A program made the position numbers and the translations under genes. Below, one piece after another: positions 11,048-23,497 of a stretch of 64,000 nucleotides of DNA. Position 1 is the stretch's first letter; every line of letters starts with the position of its first letter. The stretch comes from Copromyces sp. CBS 386.78 (taxonomy: Eukaryota > Ascomycota > Sordariomycetes > Sordariales > Sordariaceae). The stretch covers positions 44,535-108,534 of the forward strand of contig MU839223.1 of the NCBI GenBank assembly GCA_030685235.1. The letters are read 5' to 3'. Under the pieces are notes generated by a model that worked only from the letters and a program-made list of their open reading frames with translations, was not told where the DNA came from and did no database searches.

Positions 11048-14000
11048 ATGGCCGTCAAAGGCGCCACCGAGGCCCTCGTTGCCGCTTTCACCTTGTCAGT
11101 TTATCCATGGTCAGTAGACAACATCATCACTTACACAAGCTAACATGCCATCAGTGGTCTTGTATTATACGCCGCGACGGCCGCTCTCGCTCTCTACGCA
11201 AAAGGTCATGGCACCGCCATACTCCGGGACGGCCAGAGGCTGGTCCTCGTCGGTTTTCTAACCACTGCTGCCCTGTGGGCCCTTTGCGATTTTATTTCTA
11301 TTCTTATCAAAGTCGACAACTCGTCCATGTCTTGCCAGATCGGCATAATATTCGCTACCGTCTTCGACCAACTTGCCCGATTCTCCATCCAACAATACCT
11401 TCACTGGGCCCAAAGCACGGGCGAGAACATGTCCACCCTGCACATGATTCCCCAACTCCTAATCCTCGGTCGACTCGTTGCCGGAGCCGTTTTTGTCGGA
11501 TTTACTCGACCCCAAACCGATTCTTTCTGCGTCGCTGCCTCGTCCAACCTTCCCATTTCCATTGTCGTCATCTCCATGGACGCCGCCATTCTCCTTTGTC
11601 TCATCACACGCGCCTTGGCCCAGAACACTACGTTCCACACCGATGCTCAGACGGCGAAGAGGAAGGCCCTCTTCTGGGTTATGCTAGGTTTGGCTGTCTG
11701 GACTGCCACCAGCGGATCCTTACACCTTGGTTTCCGTCATGTTGCCCTTGTGGTCAGGACTGCCATGCCTGCCATCGGCCTGACCATCTTAATCGGTAAG
11801 TAGCATCGTCCTCGACATTGTTGTCCCCTGGCTAACAGCGTACAGTTATCCTTACTGTCTGCTATGGCACCCTCGGGGCGGCCAGCATAGTGCGAGTCAA
11901 ATCCCCCGAAGCCATGTCTCCTCGCCTTGTCGAAATCAGCCGCGATATATCCTCATCCGATTCCTACTACCCCGCCAGCAACTACCAAGACGTCAAGGAT
12001 GCAGCCATAACGTCCGAAACAACATTCACCAACCCGAGAGAGGCACCTACCTATAGACTCCCGACGATTTCGTTGCCCATCACTGGAGTGGCAGGCATGG
12101 GTGGAGTCCCTATCCAAGGGCAGCTGTTTCCGCCTGTCCGATCAAATACCGCCCCTACGCTTCCAAGGAATAGGTCGGTCAAGGCTGCTGTTGGTCTCCA
12201 TAAGAAGGGGGCTTCTGCCGGTGGAAAATTGCAGATCAGCAATCCCGTTCTCCAGGATACCGGCAGAAGCCCGCTCGATAAGATTCCTACCATGGGCCTA
12301 CAGGATGCCATGAGGACAGAGAGGGAGCGAAGGGACAAGCTGCTCAGGCAAACGAGCCAGGCCAAGAGGGAGATGAATGCCCAGCCGGCAGTAACGGATC
12401 CCAGGGAGGACGTGAACAGAGCCGTGAGCTTCAAGAGAAAGGAGGTTGCATCACCTGTTTCGTCCGGCTCGTCACTTCGTTTGGACAACGCGGGTATGAG
12501 CTCATCAACACAACTGTCACCAGCAACGGGTGAAATCAGGCAAAGATCGCCGCGCCAGTCGCCAGAAACATCAGAGACCTCAAGACAATCAACCTTTCAA
12601 TCTCGATCCGTGCCCCCTCCCAAGGACTTTGAACAACCACTGCCGAATCTCGATATCCGTCCTTTGACGCCACCACAGGAGAGGCCCTTGACAGGACTTC
12701 AAAGGCGACCTACTACTGGCTTGCCATCCAACCCCAGAGCTAGGGCATCGAAGCTGGAACAAGATGCACCCGGTGCAGAACGTCAGCAGACTGTTCTTTT
12801 CCTTAATAATGTCATCTACGACGACCCCGCCCTTGTGCACGACATTCTGCAGAGTTCTAATGATAGGACTACTGACAAGATCCAATCTCCTGGAACGCCT
12901 GAATCGGTTGTTCACCGACCTCGGCCCATTCCGAGAAAGGTGGCCGATCCCATTCTCGGCTCGGGACACAGAAGAAGCAAATCTAGTGGTTCATTGGTCA
13001 AAAAGTCTGTGTACGGTTCGGGGGATATGCCGCCACCCCCTGCTCCTCCGAAGAGTGCGGGCGCAGGAACTCGGCCCCAGCCGAACATGACACGGAGCAT
13101 GACGGTTACTGAGAAAATCGCACTCATGTACCCTGGGGAGATGCGAAATATGTTGCCACCAGTCCCCGAGGCACCTACCGTCGCCACGTCTTACCTTCAA
13201 TCTCCATCTTCAGTGGACTCCGAGGAGGTGCGACAGCCCAACCAACCAACAAAAACCACAACCACGCCCGATAACATTCCTTCCGTTATTAAAAAAGCTA
13301 CCGAAAGCAAGTACGACACGGATATGGCGGCGAAGCGGGCATCATCCCCGGTGCTTCCTATCAATTCTGTACAACGAGAGTCATTGTATAGCCATGATTC
13401 GGAATCGCCAGATGAGGCCGATAGGAACTCGGTCCGCTCTACACAGGTCAGTGTCGGACTTGCTGTGGCCCGACCTCTGCCTCGACCAGTGGTAAACAAA
13501 CCGACACCCGAGCAAACCTCACCAGTACAGGCCCGCCGGGTCGGTGACAAGTGCCCCGTTTTCTCCGATCAAAAGTCAAGACTCAGGATGCCACCTCCTT
13601 CACCTCTACCGTTGAGTGGGCCACGCAGGAATACGGTCGTGGTTCAGGCCGAGCCTTCGCCCCTCGAGTCTCCAGAACATGCACTCCGCCACATCCAGGA
13701 ACAGCTCAACAAGTTTGAAGAGCCCGTGACTGAGTCCTGCTCCAAGGACCATACTGAGCGCCTCGCTCTACTTGAGCATCTGGAGAAGGAGATGGGTGTT
13801 CACGAGAATCATTGGCAGGAAATGAAGCATGACCTTGGCCGTGATTCGTTGTGCAGCATGCAAACCAACTCTCCGGCGAACAGGAACTCACAATGTGATT
13901 CTACTGTCGGTAGCATAGTCATTGGACACGGCTTGGCTGTTGGTGCCATGGCCGCTGGGCGCAGAGCTTCTCGCCAGACCATGCTGCGCAACAATGGCAG

Positions 14001-17000
14001 CTACAATCCCAACAGACTCTCAAGAGATGCTGTCAAGTCACACATGAGCATCTGGCAGAAGCGTCTGACCGAGGCACATATCGACTACATGGAGACAGCA
14101 GCCGAAAGACTCCGTCATGCCAGCGGCAACTTGTTGTCTATGCCAATGCCTAATGTCCAGCTCGGTACCCCTACGCCTCCTGACTCTGACGTTTCTGGTG
14201 ATGATGATGATTCGGTTCTGTCCGCTCAGCTGGATGCTGTGTCAAACTGGTTGTCCAAGAAGGCTGTCAAGACCGTGTCCCTGTGGGCTCCGGCGCCGCA
14301 GCAGGCTACTGTCGCCGCAAACCTTCTGTGGACGCCTGTTCCCAACGCTTCGCCTACTTCCACGGTCGCGACGCCGGAGGCTGAGACTTTGGTCCGGCCG
14401 CTGGTTCGTAAGGAACTGCCTCCTCCCCTTGAGATTACCAGCACGCAGTTGTGGTCCAAGCCTACAGTGAATGTCAAGAAGGCCCCTTCACTCTGGACGG
14501 CTCCTGCACCTGTCAAGGTTCCGAAAACAAGTGCACTGTGGGTGCATATTCCCAAGGTTGCAAGTGAATGCCCGACGCCTCTCCCAGAGGCCGACGCATT
14601 TGTCCGTCCCGCCACGAGAAAGGTTCTGGCTCCTCTTGAGATCACGAGCACTCAGCTGTGGAAGAAGGCTGAACCTGAAAAGAAGCCTTCACTCTGGACC
14701 CGACCACCCAAGGTTTCGGCCGTCACGACCAACCTTTGGTGGTCGCCCCCTCCCAAGGTTCTCGAGGACCCTTCACTGGCTCTTGATCTCCCACAAATAT
14801 TTACCCGTCCTGCGGCTAGAAAAGATCTTGCTCCCCTCCAAATCTCCTCCAAGCATCTCTGGCGCAAACCATACACCAGCACCAAGGAGACCACCGGACT
14901 TTGGCGACCTTCCTGGGCTTCTGTCGCTCCTCCTGCTGACTTCAAGCGTCTCTCTCTGCAAGAAATTCCCCAACCCAAACCTCAAAAGGCTCCGCGACCC
15001 GTAACCCAACGTCCTCCTCGCCGCAACAAGCGTGTGAGCGCTCTGCCCGACATTCTTGAGAATCCTGAGCCTCTTCCCGACAAGCGCGGCACCCTTGGTA
15101 TTTTCCAATTCCCCTGGGGCGAGAAGTCCGACACTGCAACCATGCCTCTACCGCGTCCTTTCGGTCGCTCCATGCCCGGCACCATGAGCTCCGGCGTTCC
15201 CCTCCGGGCGTCGGACACTCCCGACTACTTGGGAACATCGTTCTTTGACGACTACGACGACGAAGATGCCGAGTCCGACTATGAGCGCGAGGAAAGCGGT
15301 GATGATGAAGATGACTTCGACGAGACGACTATCTGGGAAATTGCTAGCCTCCTCAACTCGGATGCTGTGCCCTCGAGGAACAGCCTCTTCCTTTCCGCCA
15401 CTCCTGCCTACAGCGTCGACGACAACTACAGCGGCGGCGGCGGCAGCAGCAGCCACCAAGAACAATCCGCTTCTGCGTCCGCCACCGACATTGACGACGA
15501 TGATGATGATGCTTCCAGTGAGCATGAAATCCTGATCGGCCTTGCCGCGGATCCCCATGATGGCGAAGAACATACTGGCGACTCCACTCGTTCAACCCTG
15601 GACCAGGGAGCCCAGGCCGTCGTCGCTACCCGTGCGGCATTGGCCGATGACTCGGCGCCCGCACCGGCTCCGCCCCGAGTGGAGACCAGCGAAAACCAAG
15701 CCGTGGAGACGCACCTGCAAATCTCGAGCGGCCTATGGAGCCGCGATGAATCACCCGAGATCAAGACTTTGTCCGCGGCGGAAACGACAAAAGGTCTCTT
15801 TGTCCTGGGCAGCCGTGCGACGTCCGACAAGCGCACCACCGAGCAGGAGCCGGCCGCCGTCAAGATGCACCGCACACCCCAGGCCACGGCTGCCGACTCA
15901 TGGAGGCCGTTGGATAAGCTCATGTCCAATAGCCTCTGGACGCCCCAAGAGGCTGCCGCCAAGGGCGTTAGCAGGCAGGTGTTCCAGCACTGGCTCACTC
16001 TTGGCCTAGCCGCCGCTAAGGACAAGGAGGCTCTCATTGCTAGTGGTCATCCCCTCAACATCAAGTGCCGCACTGAGACGGGCCGCATCACCGCCACCCC
16101 TGCCGACTGGGCTGCTGCCCTTGAGGAGGCCATTCAGGCTTCTATCATCAAGGCCACTGTCCCGGCCTTCAACTCGGCCGTCCGTCATCCCGTCTTCGCC
16201 GGCTCATCCCTCATCACCACCTCCGAGTGGTTCCACCCCGCCGCCACAGGCTACACCTACGACGCGGCCTGTGTCCACCCCGTCTTCTTGGGCTCTCTCG
16301 CCATCGCCTGCCCCCAGGAGTCCGTCCACCGCGCCATGTCGGCTTACGCTCACAAGAAGCTTCGTCGTCACCAGCGTTCGGGATCATCTCACTCTCGCTC
16401 CGCCAGCACCAGCGGCAAGAAGCGTAGGGAGTCCATCATGGCCCAGATCCACGCCATCGAAGCTGAAATGGGTCTCATCCCCGAGGACTCTGCCGTCGCC
16501 GTCGTGCCTGACGTCCCGGAGGTCCCCTCACTCGAGGAGATGGAAGCCTCCCGCAAGGCCAAGATCGAGGCCCTCGAGCAAGAGAAGTTGTTCGCTGCCC
16601 GCGAAGGCTTCGTGACTAGGCGTCGCGCTAGCTCCAGCGTGTCCCACGCCACCACGGCCACTACAAACTCTGAAAACGACGGTCCCGCTTCCATGGACTC
16701 TTTCCCCCTGAGCAGCCAGCGTCCCTCCACGGCCACTAGCGTTGACTTGGAGCATGATCTTGATCTTGATCAGGAGGATAAGGCCGTCGACACCGTCGAA
16801 GTCCCTGAACTCACCATTTCTTCTTTCCAAGCCAACAACACCAACAACGGCCTCTGGACCGCCCCCCTCCCCATCCCCCAACCAACCCCCTCACCAATCC
16901 CCACCCTCTGGATTCCTTCCCCCTCTCCCGCCTCGTCCTTCGCGTCCTACGAGGAAGCCCTCCCCAGCCCCAAACTCCTTTGGCAGCCTAAAGCCGGTAA

Positions 17001-17241
17001 ACCCGAAATCATCGCCAAGACCGATGAAGATGGCGAGGCGCACAAGCGCAGGGCTTTGGGACGCAAGGGCCTGTTGACGAAGCAGAGGAAGATGGAGATT
17101 ATGGAGCAAATCAGCGGGGAGATGAGTGCCAAGGATTTGAAGGAGGTGTTTAAGAGGCAGGGATTGTGGAGGAAGGAGAGTGCAGTGGTGGCTGAGAAGA
17201 AGGATTGGATGGCTGCTTCGAGCCAGCCAGTTGAGTGGTGA
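11048..17241 (+). CDS. Large membrane protein with repetitive Leu-Trp cytoplasmic tail
   Basis: Exons 11048-11094, 11155-11795 and 11846-17241, with introns of 60 and 50 nt (branches CTAAC), encode 2027 residues. Residues 1-240 hold about seven hydrophobic segments (first near 9-33, last VILTVCYGTLGAASIV), so this is a polytopic protein with a short extracellular N-terminus. The remaining 1,790 residues are hydrophilic. They include a Ser/Pro-rich part, then a block at about 1040-1270 with three related modules ending LEITSTQLW, LEITSTQLW and LQISSKHLW. An acidic run follows at about 1362-1392, then a His/Pro-rich duplicated VHPVF/RHPVF module (about 1678-1715) and a basic C-terminus. Sixteen Leu-Trp pairs, usually preceded by Ser, Gly, Ala or Gln, are spread through the second half. 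I do not recognise a named family. A scaffold or signalling role at the membrane is inference. Confidence 0.85.
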
Positions 17242-18151
17242 GCAGCTTTCACCTTAGTGCTGTGATGGCTGTGAGGGATGTGTCTGTCATGATGGAATGA
17301 ACTAGCTTGTTGATTTGGTGTTATTATTGTTGCTGCGAAAGGCATCGGGCCTCAATGGTTCGATGGATGGGAAGTAATGGAAAAAGTAAAGGGAAAAGCG
17401 GAAGGGAAATATGGTAAACAACATACAGGAAGGAATAAGGTGTCAGGGCTTGGAATTTCGATAGGGACGGCTTATTTTCTTCTTCCAAGGTCCGGCTTGG
17501 ACCCAGAACAGTTGATGGAAAGGAGGAGGTGTTGAAGAGAAGGAAATTCCTGAATGGTTTTCAGTTGCAGTTGATGCAGTTGAGCAGTTGATGTACGATA
17601 GATACCCAGGTCACCTACCTACCCTCCTACCGTACTGTCCGTACAGCTTCGATCAGAAGCGCAGTAGTCGTAGTTGAAAAGATGATAAACTTGAGATCTG
17701 AGTGTTCCCGATTCCGTGACTTTCCGTGATAATGTTCCGTCATCCGTGTGTGTCATCAAGAAATGAACAGACGGGAGTTAATAGACAACAGACAACAGAC
17801 AACAGACAAGCAGAATCGACTTGAAGACACGAGGGAAAGGTGAGCAACTGAGCATTGAGGACGGGACGACCAGCGGCCACTCTTATAGTTTTCAGTCCTC
17901 CTCTAGGGGCAATCTGGCGGTGGCCGCGATGATCATTTGATATTCCCATTCAGCTCCACTAAGAAAGAATTTAGCCTGAAAGCCCTAAATTAGCCGCGAT
18001 GTACCGTACTCCCTCCCAGAAATCGCGATACAGTAGTTAATGAAGTGCTGTAATACCAGTTTCTTCCTCAAAATGAACGTTATCGTCGTCCTGCTACCCC
18101 GCGCATTCATGTCTCCCGCCCGTCCTCCCGGTATGCCCCGGCCAGCTGTGA
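17242..18151. other. Intergenic region between convergent genes
   Basis: About 900 bp expected to hold the two 3' UTRs. It contains a short 7-bp tandem repeat of ACAGACA type at about 17785-17810. No gene was found. Confidence 0.5.
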
Positions 18152-19042
18152 TCAGTGCTTCTGCTTCCGTCTTTGTCGTTGGGTTTCCCTGTAGTATACG
18201 GCCTCAGAACTGTTATTCAATTCGCCGTTCCATCCTTCGAAGTCCATCGCATCCATTCGTCCCTTATCACACATCCATCTGTTCCCCACCTTCACAATTC
18301 GTAGTTCTTTGTCCAACAAAGTTATGACGGTTATTCCCGCCAAGCGGCTGACTTGCGGCTCCCTAGCCATCTTTTCAACCACATAGACGAGGGGAACTAG
18401 CTCTCCCGGCGGAAGTGACCGGAGATTTTCCCGCATCTTGTTCACTCTCTCCTCGAGGGCGGCCTCAGCCTTCTCTTCGGCTTCTTTCATTTTTGCCAGG
18501 TTTTTTTGCATCTTCTGCTTGCAGTCCTTGCAAAAAGATGTAAAGTTGTAGTCCACTATGCCCTTTCGATCCCAACCCGGTACTGGATAGGCATACACGT
18601 CTACCGTAGGGTTGACCTTGCAGATCTCGCAAATGGGCTTTCTTCCTGCTTCCACGCTTTTATTGCAATCGTATGGGCGGCCCCAGCCGGACTTCGCACG
18701 GCCTACTCCGCTTGTGTGAAAAGGCATGACGAAGATATTGTGACTGGATGGAACCATGGGAGTCTGGGATCCGTCTTGCTGGTCTCTATTGGCAAAGGTG
18801 ACCGATGTTTTCCTCTTGCTCTGCAAAACAAGACCGCATCGTGCAATGGCTGTGAAGCTCCTTCTGAGGCCTGTTTTGAGCGGTTGAGCCGTCGAAATAC
18901 CGAAAGAAGCCGCTTGGAGGAAGACAGCTGATGGCGACATCTTGATGTGCTCTCCGGGTACGTTGAGGAGGGCGGCTGGCTGGAAAGGGCGGAGCGGAAA
19001 GCTCGAGATCAGGATTCTACTCGTGGTTGATGCTTTCGCCAC
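18152..19042 (-). CDS. Small Cys4 protein of unknown function
   Basis: Single frame of 296 residues. The N-terminal 100 residues are basic and rich in Ser, Ala and Leu (RILISSFPLRPFQPAALL), which could be a mitochondrial targeting sequence. CEIC at 138-141 and CKDC at 171-174 form a plausible zinc-binding Cys4 knuckle around an aromatic-rich loop (YAYPVPGWDRKGIVDYNF). A Lys/Glu-rich coiled coil follows at about 175-210. The C-terminus (LRIVKVGNRWMCDKGRMDAMDF) is conserved-looking. I do not recognise the family. An upstream ATG-containing frame at 19017-19355 is taken as 5' UTR. Confidence 0.6.
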   Translation of the reverse strand: MAKASTTSRILISSFPLRPFQPAALLNVPGEHIKMSPSAVFLQAASFGISTAQPLKTGLRRSFTAIARCGLVLQSKRKTSVTFANRDQQDGSQTPMVPSSHNIFVMPFHTSGVGRAKSGWGRPYDCNKSVEAGRKPICEICKVNPTVDVYAYPVPGWDRKGIVDYNFTSFCKDCKQKMQKNLAKMKEAEEKAEAALEERVNKMRENLRSLPPGELVPLVYVVEKMAREPQVSRLAGITVITLLDKELRIVKVGNRWMCDKGRMDAMDFEGWNGELNNSSEAVYYRETQRQRRKQKH

Positions 19043-20182
19043 AGTCAGCTTGAGGAATAGTCAAAGATGAGGACGCCTCACCATACAGCAGGAGCGGCAA
19101 TAGGCTGAAATGCCTCGTTGTACGAGATGAGAAAGGGGCCAAGCGTGTACTTACTAAATTGAAGGACGGTGGGCAAAATTCGAATTGTGTTGCAAATCGG
19201 TACCAGCAGGACCCAAATAATGGGTCAGTGGAAGGTAGACGAGGCCAGCGTGAGGTAGTTCTCTGGCGCAGATGATCGTGGTGAGCAGAAGAGAGAAAAG
19301 AGGGCTTTGCTTTCTCGAGGACGCTAGAGCGGCCGGTTTGTACCTCGCTCGTCACGGATCAAGTGAAGGGAAGTTGACGGAGGTGGAAAGGCGATGACAG
19401 AAAAAGGGCTGTGAGCTTGCCGTTGTGTAAAGAAAGGAGAAAGGGAAACCAGGGCAGCCTAACTGGTACCTAGGAAGAGGGTGCCGGTGAATGAAAAGCC
19501 TAGTGAATGGGCGTCCAAGGCACGGACTCCCAACAGAAGTTCCCGTCGTTGAATTGGCTAGCCATTCACACAGATTTCCCGCGTTTGCAATGGGCGTTTG
19601 CAAAAATCGCGTCAACACGGTTCTTGCTGGTCAAACACTCCTTCAACGCAAAGAATCAGCCAATCATCCGTCCTGTGCCCTTGGTTGACACATGGTGAAA
19701 CGCATCCTTTGCAAGCATCATGTCTCTCTGGTGCTCACATGGTTTTTGGTTATGCTCTTGTGGTGGTCGTCGTCGTCGTCGTCGTTGTTGTCGTTGTTGT
19801 TGTCGTCGAGTGTAAAAGGCAGAAGCGCACCACTGAGCGTCCATCTATCTAGAGGTACACTAGGTAGGCAGACACTCGACGATTCTTGTACCTTTCTTTA
19901 AAATTGGTTTTTGTGACCAGAGAGGTCTATTGCATTATGGGAGTAATGGGACCTACCTATACACAAATATCGGATGATGTCTTGTTTGCATGTTATTTCT
20001 ATTCAACTTTACTTTAATATGAACTTACCTTAACTTTCAAGGCGGTCTTCAGTTGTGGGTCTGGTATGGTAGTGGGCATTGTGACACAGCTAGGTAGGTA
20101 CGAAAGCTGCATGTTTTGAACCTGCAAGCGCACCGAGAACCGCATGGGCCTCTCCGTCGACCCTACAAGACACCGAGTCCGT
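19043..20182. other. Intergenic region with a trinucleotide microsatellite
   Basis: No convincing gene. A GTC/GTT microsatellite occupies about 19763-19810, producing low-complexity Val or Arg runs in several frames. Confidence 0.5.
19763..19810 (+). repeat. GTC/GTT trinucleotide microsatellite
   Basis: Roughly sixteen consecutive triplets of GTC or GTT. All open frames crossing it are low-complexity and are not treated as genes. Confidence 0.9.
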
Positions 20183-20710
20183 TCAAGTTGTCCATATTGG
20201 AACAAAGAATATAGCAGAGAAAGGAGTGATCAAGAAAGAAGCCGAGGCGGGCTTTCCTTGACACACTGCGATGAGCAGATATGAAAGAGGCGAATAACTT
20301 TCGTGAAGGAGGGAGTGGGAACGAGGAAACGGACATTTCGGGGAGGTGTTTCGTCCTGTAGTCTTCTTGGGCTCTTGCCCGTGGAACACCATCAACAAAC
20401 GCTCTTGCCCATTCCAGCTGGTGTGCCTCCCATACACCAAATCACGAGAAAGGCGCGACCCAATTACAGCGCAAGATTGATGAATACCTAGAAGGCAGGT
20501 ACGAATGTCATTTGCACCTGCCTGCCTGATGATTTCTGCAGCGGGACGGCTATCTCCAACCGCCGTCCGTCGCTGGTTCGGGGGCGACGACTTCTTTGAA
20601 GCCTGGATGTTCTCCTCGAACGTCAAGATGAGTTTGCCGGCTTTGTGGAGGAGTGTGTTTTTCCAGGCGGGCCAGTCTTCGGCGCTTCGCAGGAAGGGCT
20701 CGGTAAGCAT
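20183..20710 (-). CDS. Tentative ORF, possible gene remnant
   Basis: A 175-residue frame starting MLTEPFLRSAEDWPAW. The first 80 residues (SAEDWPAWKNTLLHKAGKLILTFEENI) have a Trp-x-x-Trp pattern reminiscent of fungal gag-like proteins. The later part is basic and shows no domain. It may be a small gene, a transposon fragment or chance. Coding status is uncertain. Confidence 0.25.
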   Translation of the reverse strand: MLTEPFLRSAEDWPAWKNTLLHKAGKLILTFEENIQASKKSSPPNQRRTAVGDSRPAAEIIRQAGANDIRTCLLGIHQSCAVIGSRLSRDLVYGRHTSWNGQERLLMVFHGQEPKKTTGRNTSPKCPFPRSHSLLHESYSPLSYLLIAVCQGKPASASFLITPFSAIFFVPIWTT

Positions 20711-21035
20711 CTTCGTGGGGGCCGGGGGTTGGCGGCCATTGGGGGCGTCATGGTTGGTGATGTGATGAATTTGTTGCGTCGTCGTTCAATGTGAATGAAT
20801 GCAAGTTTTTTCTCCAGGTTTTGATTTGACAGATTGCTGGTATTCACTGCCCTTTGAAGGAAGGGTAGGAGGGGCAAAAGCAACAATTACCAATGGATGA
20901 TGCCAGGAAGATAAGGAACTCCGTGGATTACCGTGAACGGAGTGACGGGACAACACTGCACCAACAACACCACGACAGGGTCAGATCATCAATCTTGGGA
21001 AGAGAACGTTGATTATCAGGTGGTCAGAGTATCGT

Positions 21036-23497
21036 TCAGTCCCCGAGGTTATCGCCCCGGCGCAGCTGTCCCCTCCACCCCCTCCACTCCACCCTCGTAT
21101 CCGCTTTCCACTGCCCAACATAATGGTCCTTCATGGTCTCCCCACAAGCGTTGTACTTAACAGCACTCAGCGTCTCATTTTGAAGGCGATCCATCACCCT
21201 AGCCATCTCCTCCACACTCATCTCCGCACCATATCTCTTTTGCACATCGGCGACGGCGGCTTGAAGAGCGTTTTCGCCAGGCACGACAGAACGAGACAGA
21301 AGATTTCCACAAGCAGTGCTTCCAGGGACAAGCCACCCACTCTTGTCCACCGCTTCCACCAAGACCACCGCCATCCTCTTCAACACCTCCTTCGTTGCGC
21401 CTTCATAGAGTTCCTCCTTCACATCCTCGGTGATCTTGTCCCGCACTTCGTCCCTAATGTTTTCCTCCCACTTCCTACCCGTCTTTCGGTGCAGCTTGTC
21501 AAGCTGACGGGCTACCTCACCGCCGACTTGCTCTCCGACTTCCACCCTAGTCCAATCCTCCAGCTTTGAGCAATGTTCGACGCGCGCTTCAAGGGCCGCG
21601 TTACGGGCAAGGAGGTGTTTGGCGAGCTTCTGAAGGGCCGCGTCGCGGAGGAGGAACTGTTCCTTGATAGACGTGAACTTTGAAGAGTCGGTTGACGCTT
21701 CCAAAAAGTCCATAGCAGTGGGTGAAGGCGGGAGGGGGGGCAAGTCGAGGTCGGAACGGGTTGCGAGTCGTGGGCGCTTTCCGTTTCCATCTGTCGAGGA
21801 ACAAGTTTGTTAGCGGGTGACTAGGTCTCATGAAGGTGGTGCCTTGGGCTGGGGGAACGTACCCGATGGGGTGAGGGGTTGTGTTGATTCTTGACTTTGA
21901 GGGGCAGTCTCCCACGTCCACTCGAATCGGTGGCTGCTTGGACCGGCGATGACGCGTTCATCGCGATCGAGGTAGGGAGGCAAGAATCCGCTTGCACTTG
22001 CTGTTCGTTTGCGCGTCTGAGTTGTGGTTGATGTTTGGGCGACATCTTGAAGCTCGCCGGAGGTGGCATGGGTAGGACTGCTTGGTTGCGCCTCTTGTAC
22101 CTCGTGGTGTGCTAGTTCGTATGCCGTAGTCCCCGGGTTGATAGCTTGCCCGCCGGCACCCTTGTACAGCCTATCCAGAGATGTATGTTTCTTATCTGTT
22201 GTTAGCCTGTTGCGGACATTGGCATGGGAGAAGATTGATGGGAGCAAGGCCAATTGTGCTCGAACCTCGGGCAGGACGGGTAGCAAATCCAGATAGATGG
22301 AGAGGTCTTTGACTGTGGCAAGAGAGTGTAGAGCATCTACAACGGCCGTAGATGCTGGCCCCTTGGGTTCCAGAGGCTGGTTTTTGGGCGCTACAAAAGC
22401 TGGCGGCTGTGACAAGATGAAGCGCAGATGAATGAACTTTTTTAGACCAGACGTTGCTCCACTCTGCTCCGTAGTAGGAGCCGTAGGTGAAGAGCTGTAT
22501 GCAAATTCAACAGACCGTATACTCTCGGGGTAGATGAACAGATAAAGAGGAACAGGGCCGGACTGGACATTTTTGAGTAGGCATTGGCTGCGTAGTGTAA
22601 TCAGAGCTATTCGTTTCTCGGTGTCGAAGTGCAAGTTGGCTCGCAGGTCTAGTATATGCCGAGCAAGTCCTCTATCCGCCCAAGCAGCTTGTGCTGCCTG
22701 AGAAAGCAGATCGATCTGGCAACTTTCTATGTGGTCGTCCGTGTTAGACGCGGTTGGCACGTCGTCGCCGTAGTATCCATCGGCACTGTTGGAAGAGTTG
22801 TTACTAATGTAGATGTCAAAGCAAGTGAGGCAGTGGGGTTTAAACGAACGACCTGCCGCTCGACTCGTCAAGATACAACTGTCGGTTTGGTTCACTATGA
22901 CCGGGAGGCAAGACAGCAGAGAAGCCACTAATCGTAGCATCTCCGCCCGCGGCCCTATCGAGACGCCCCAGTCCTTTCCACAGGTAAGCCTGAAGAGTAG
23001 GAGTTGGCGAGTTTTTACGGCTTCTCGACCATAGATACACGTCTCCTCGAGTGTAGCAAGTGGATTAAGCGGACCGGCCACATACCCAGACGGGCATATG
23101 GCACCAGGCCGTGGTGACTTGGGGAAAGGGCAAGAAAGGGGAACAGTCCTGCCGCTCGACTCGTCAAGACACACTGTCGGTTTGGTTCACTATGACCGGG
23201 AGCAAGACGGCAGAGAAGTTACTAATTGTAGCATCTCCGCCCGCGGCCCGATCGAGAAGCCCCAGTCCTTTCCACAGGTAAGCCTGAAGAGTAGGAGTTG
23301 GCGAATTTTTACGGCTTCTCGACCATAGATACACGTCTCCTCGAGTGTAGCAAGTGGATTAAGCGGACCGGCCACATACCCAAACGGGCATATGGCACCA
23401 GGCTGTAGTGACTTGGAAAAGCTTGGGAAAGGGCAAGAGGCAAAGGGGAGGCAGGGGGGATGGGGGTTGATATGAAACGAAACCTTGGATCGGCCAT
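21036..23497 (-). CDS. Conserved fungal protein of unknown function, large duplicated first intron
   Basis: Proposed exons: 23497-23380 (MADPRFRFISTP..., donor GTATGT), 22726-21863 and 21790-21036. The introns are 652 nt (22727-23378, branch CTAAC 14 nt before the acceptor) and 72 nt (21791-21862, branch CTAAC). The sum is 1737 nt, or 578 residues in frame. The second exon holds LDLRANLHFDTEKRIALITL, then QSGPVPLYLFIYPESI and LSIYLDLLPVLPE, a block I know from many uncharacterised Pezizomycotina proteins that start with MADP. After a Ser/Thr-rich linker with KRTAS, the C-terminal 240 residues are charged and largely helical (coiled-coil-like). The role is unknown. The first intron carries a tandem duplication (listed separately) and the model for exon 1 is less certain than the rest. 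Confidence 0.65.
22852..23445. repeat. 296-bp tandem duplication inside a gene's first intron
   Basis: Copy A is 22852-23147 and copy B is 23148 to about 23445; both begin CCTGCCGCTCGACTCGTCAAG. They differ by a handful of substitutions, a 1-bp deletion in B (GGGAGGCAAG versus GGGAGCAAG) and a small insertion near B's end. On the minus strand each copy carries the same GTATGT donor-like site and the same CTCTTCAG acceptor-like site. The duplication thus supplies alternative splice sites to the surrounding gene. Confidence 0.9.
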
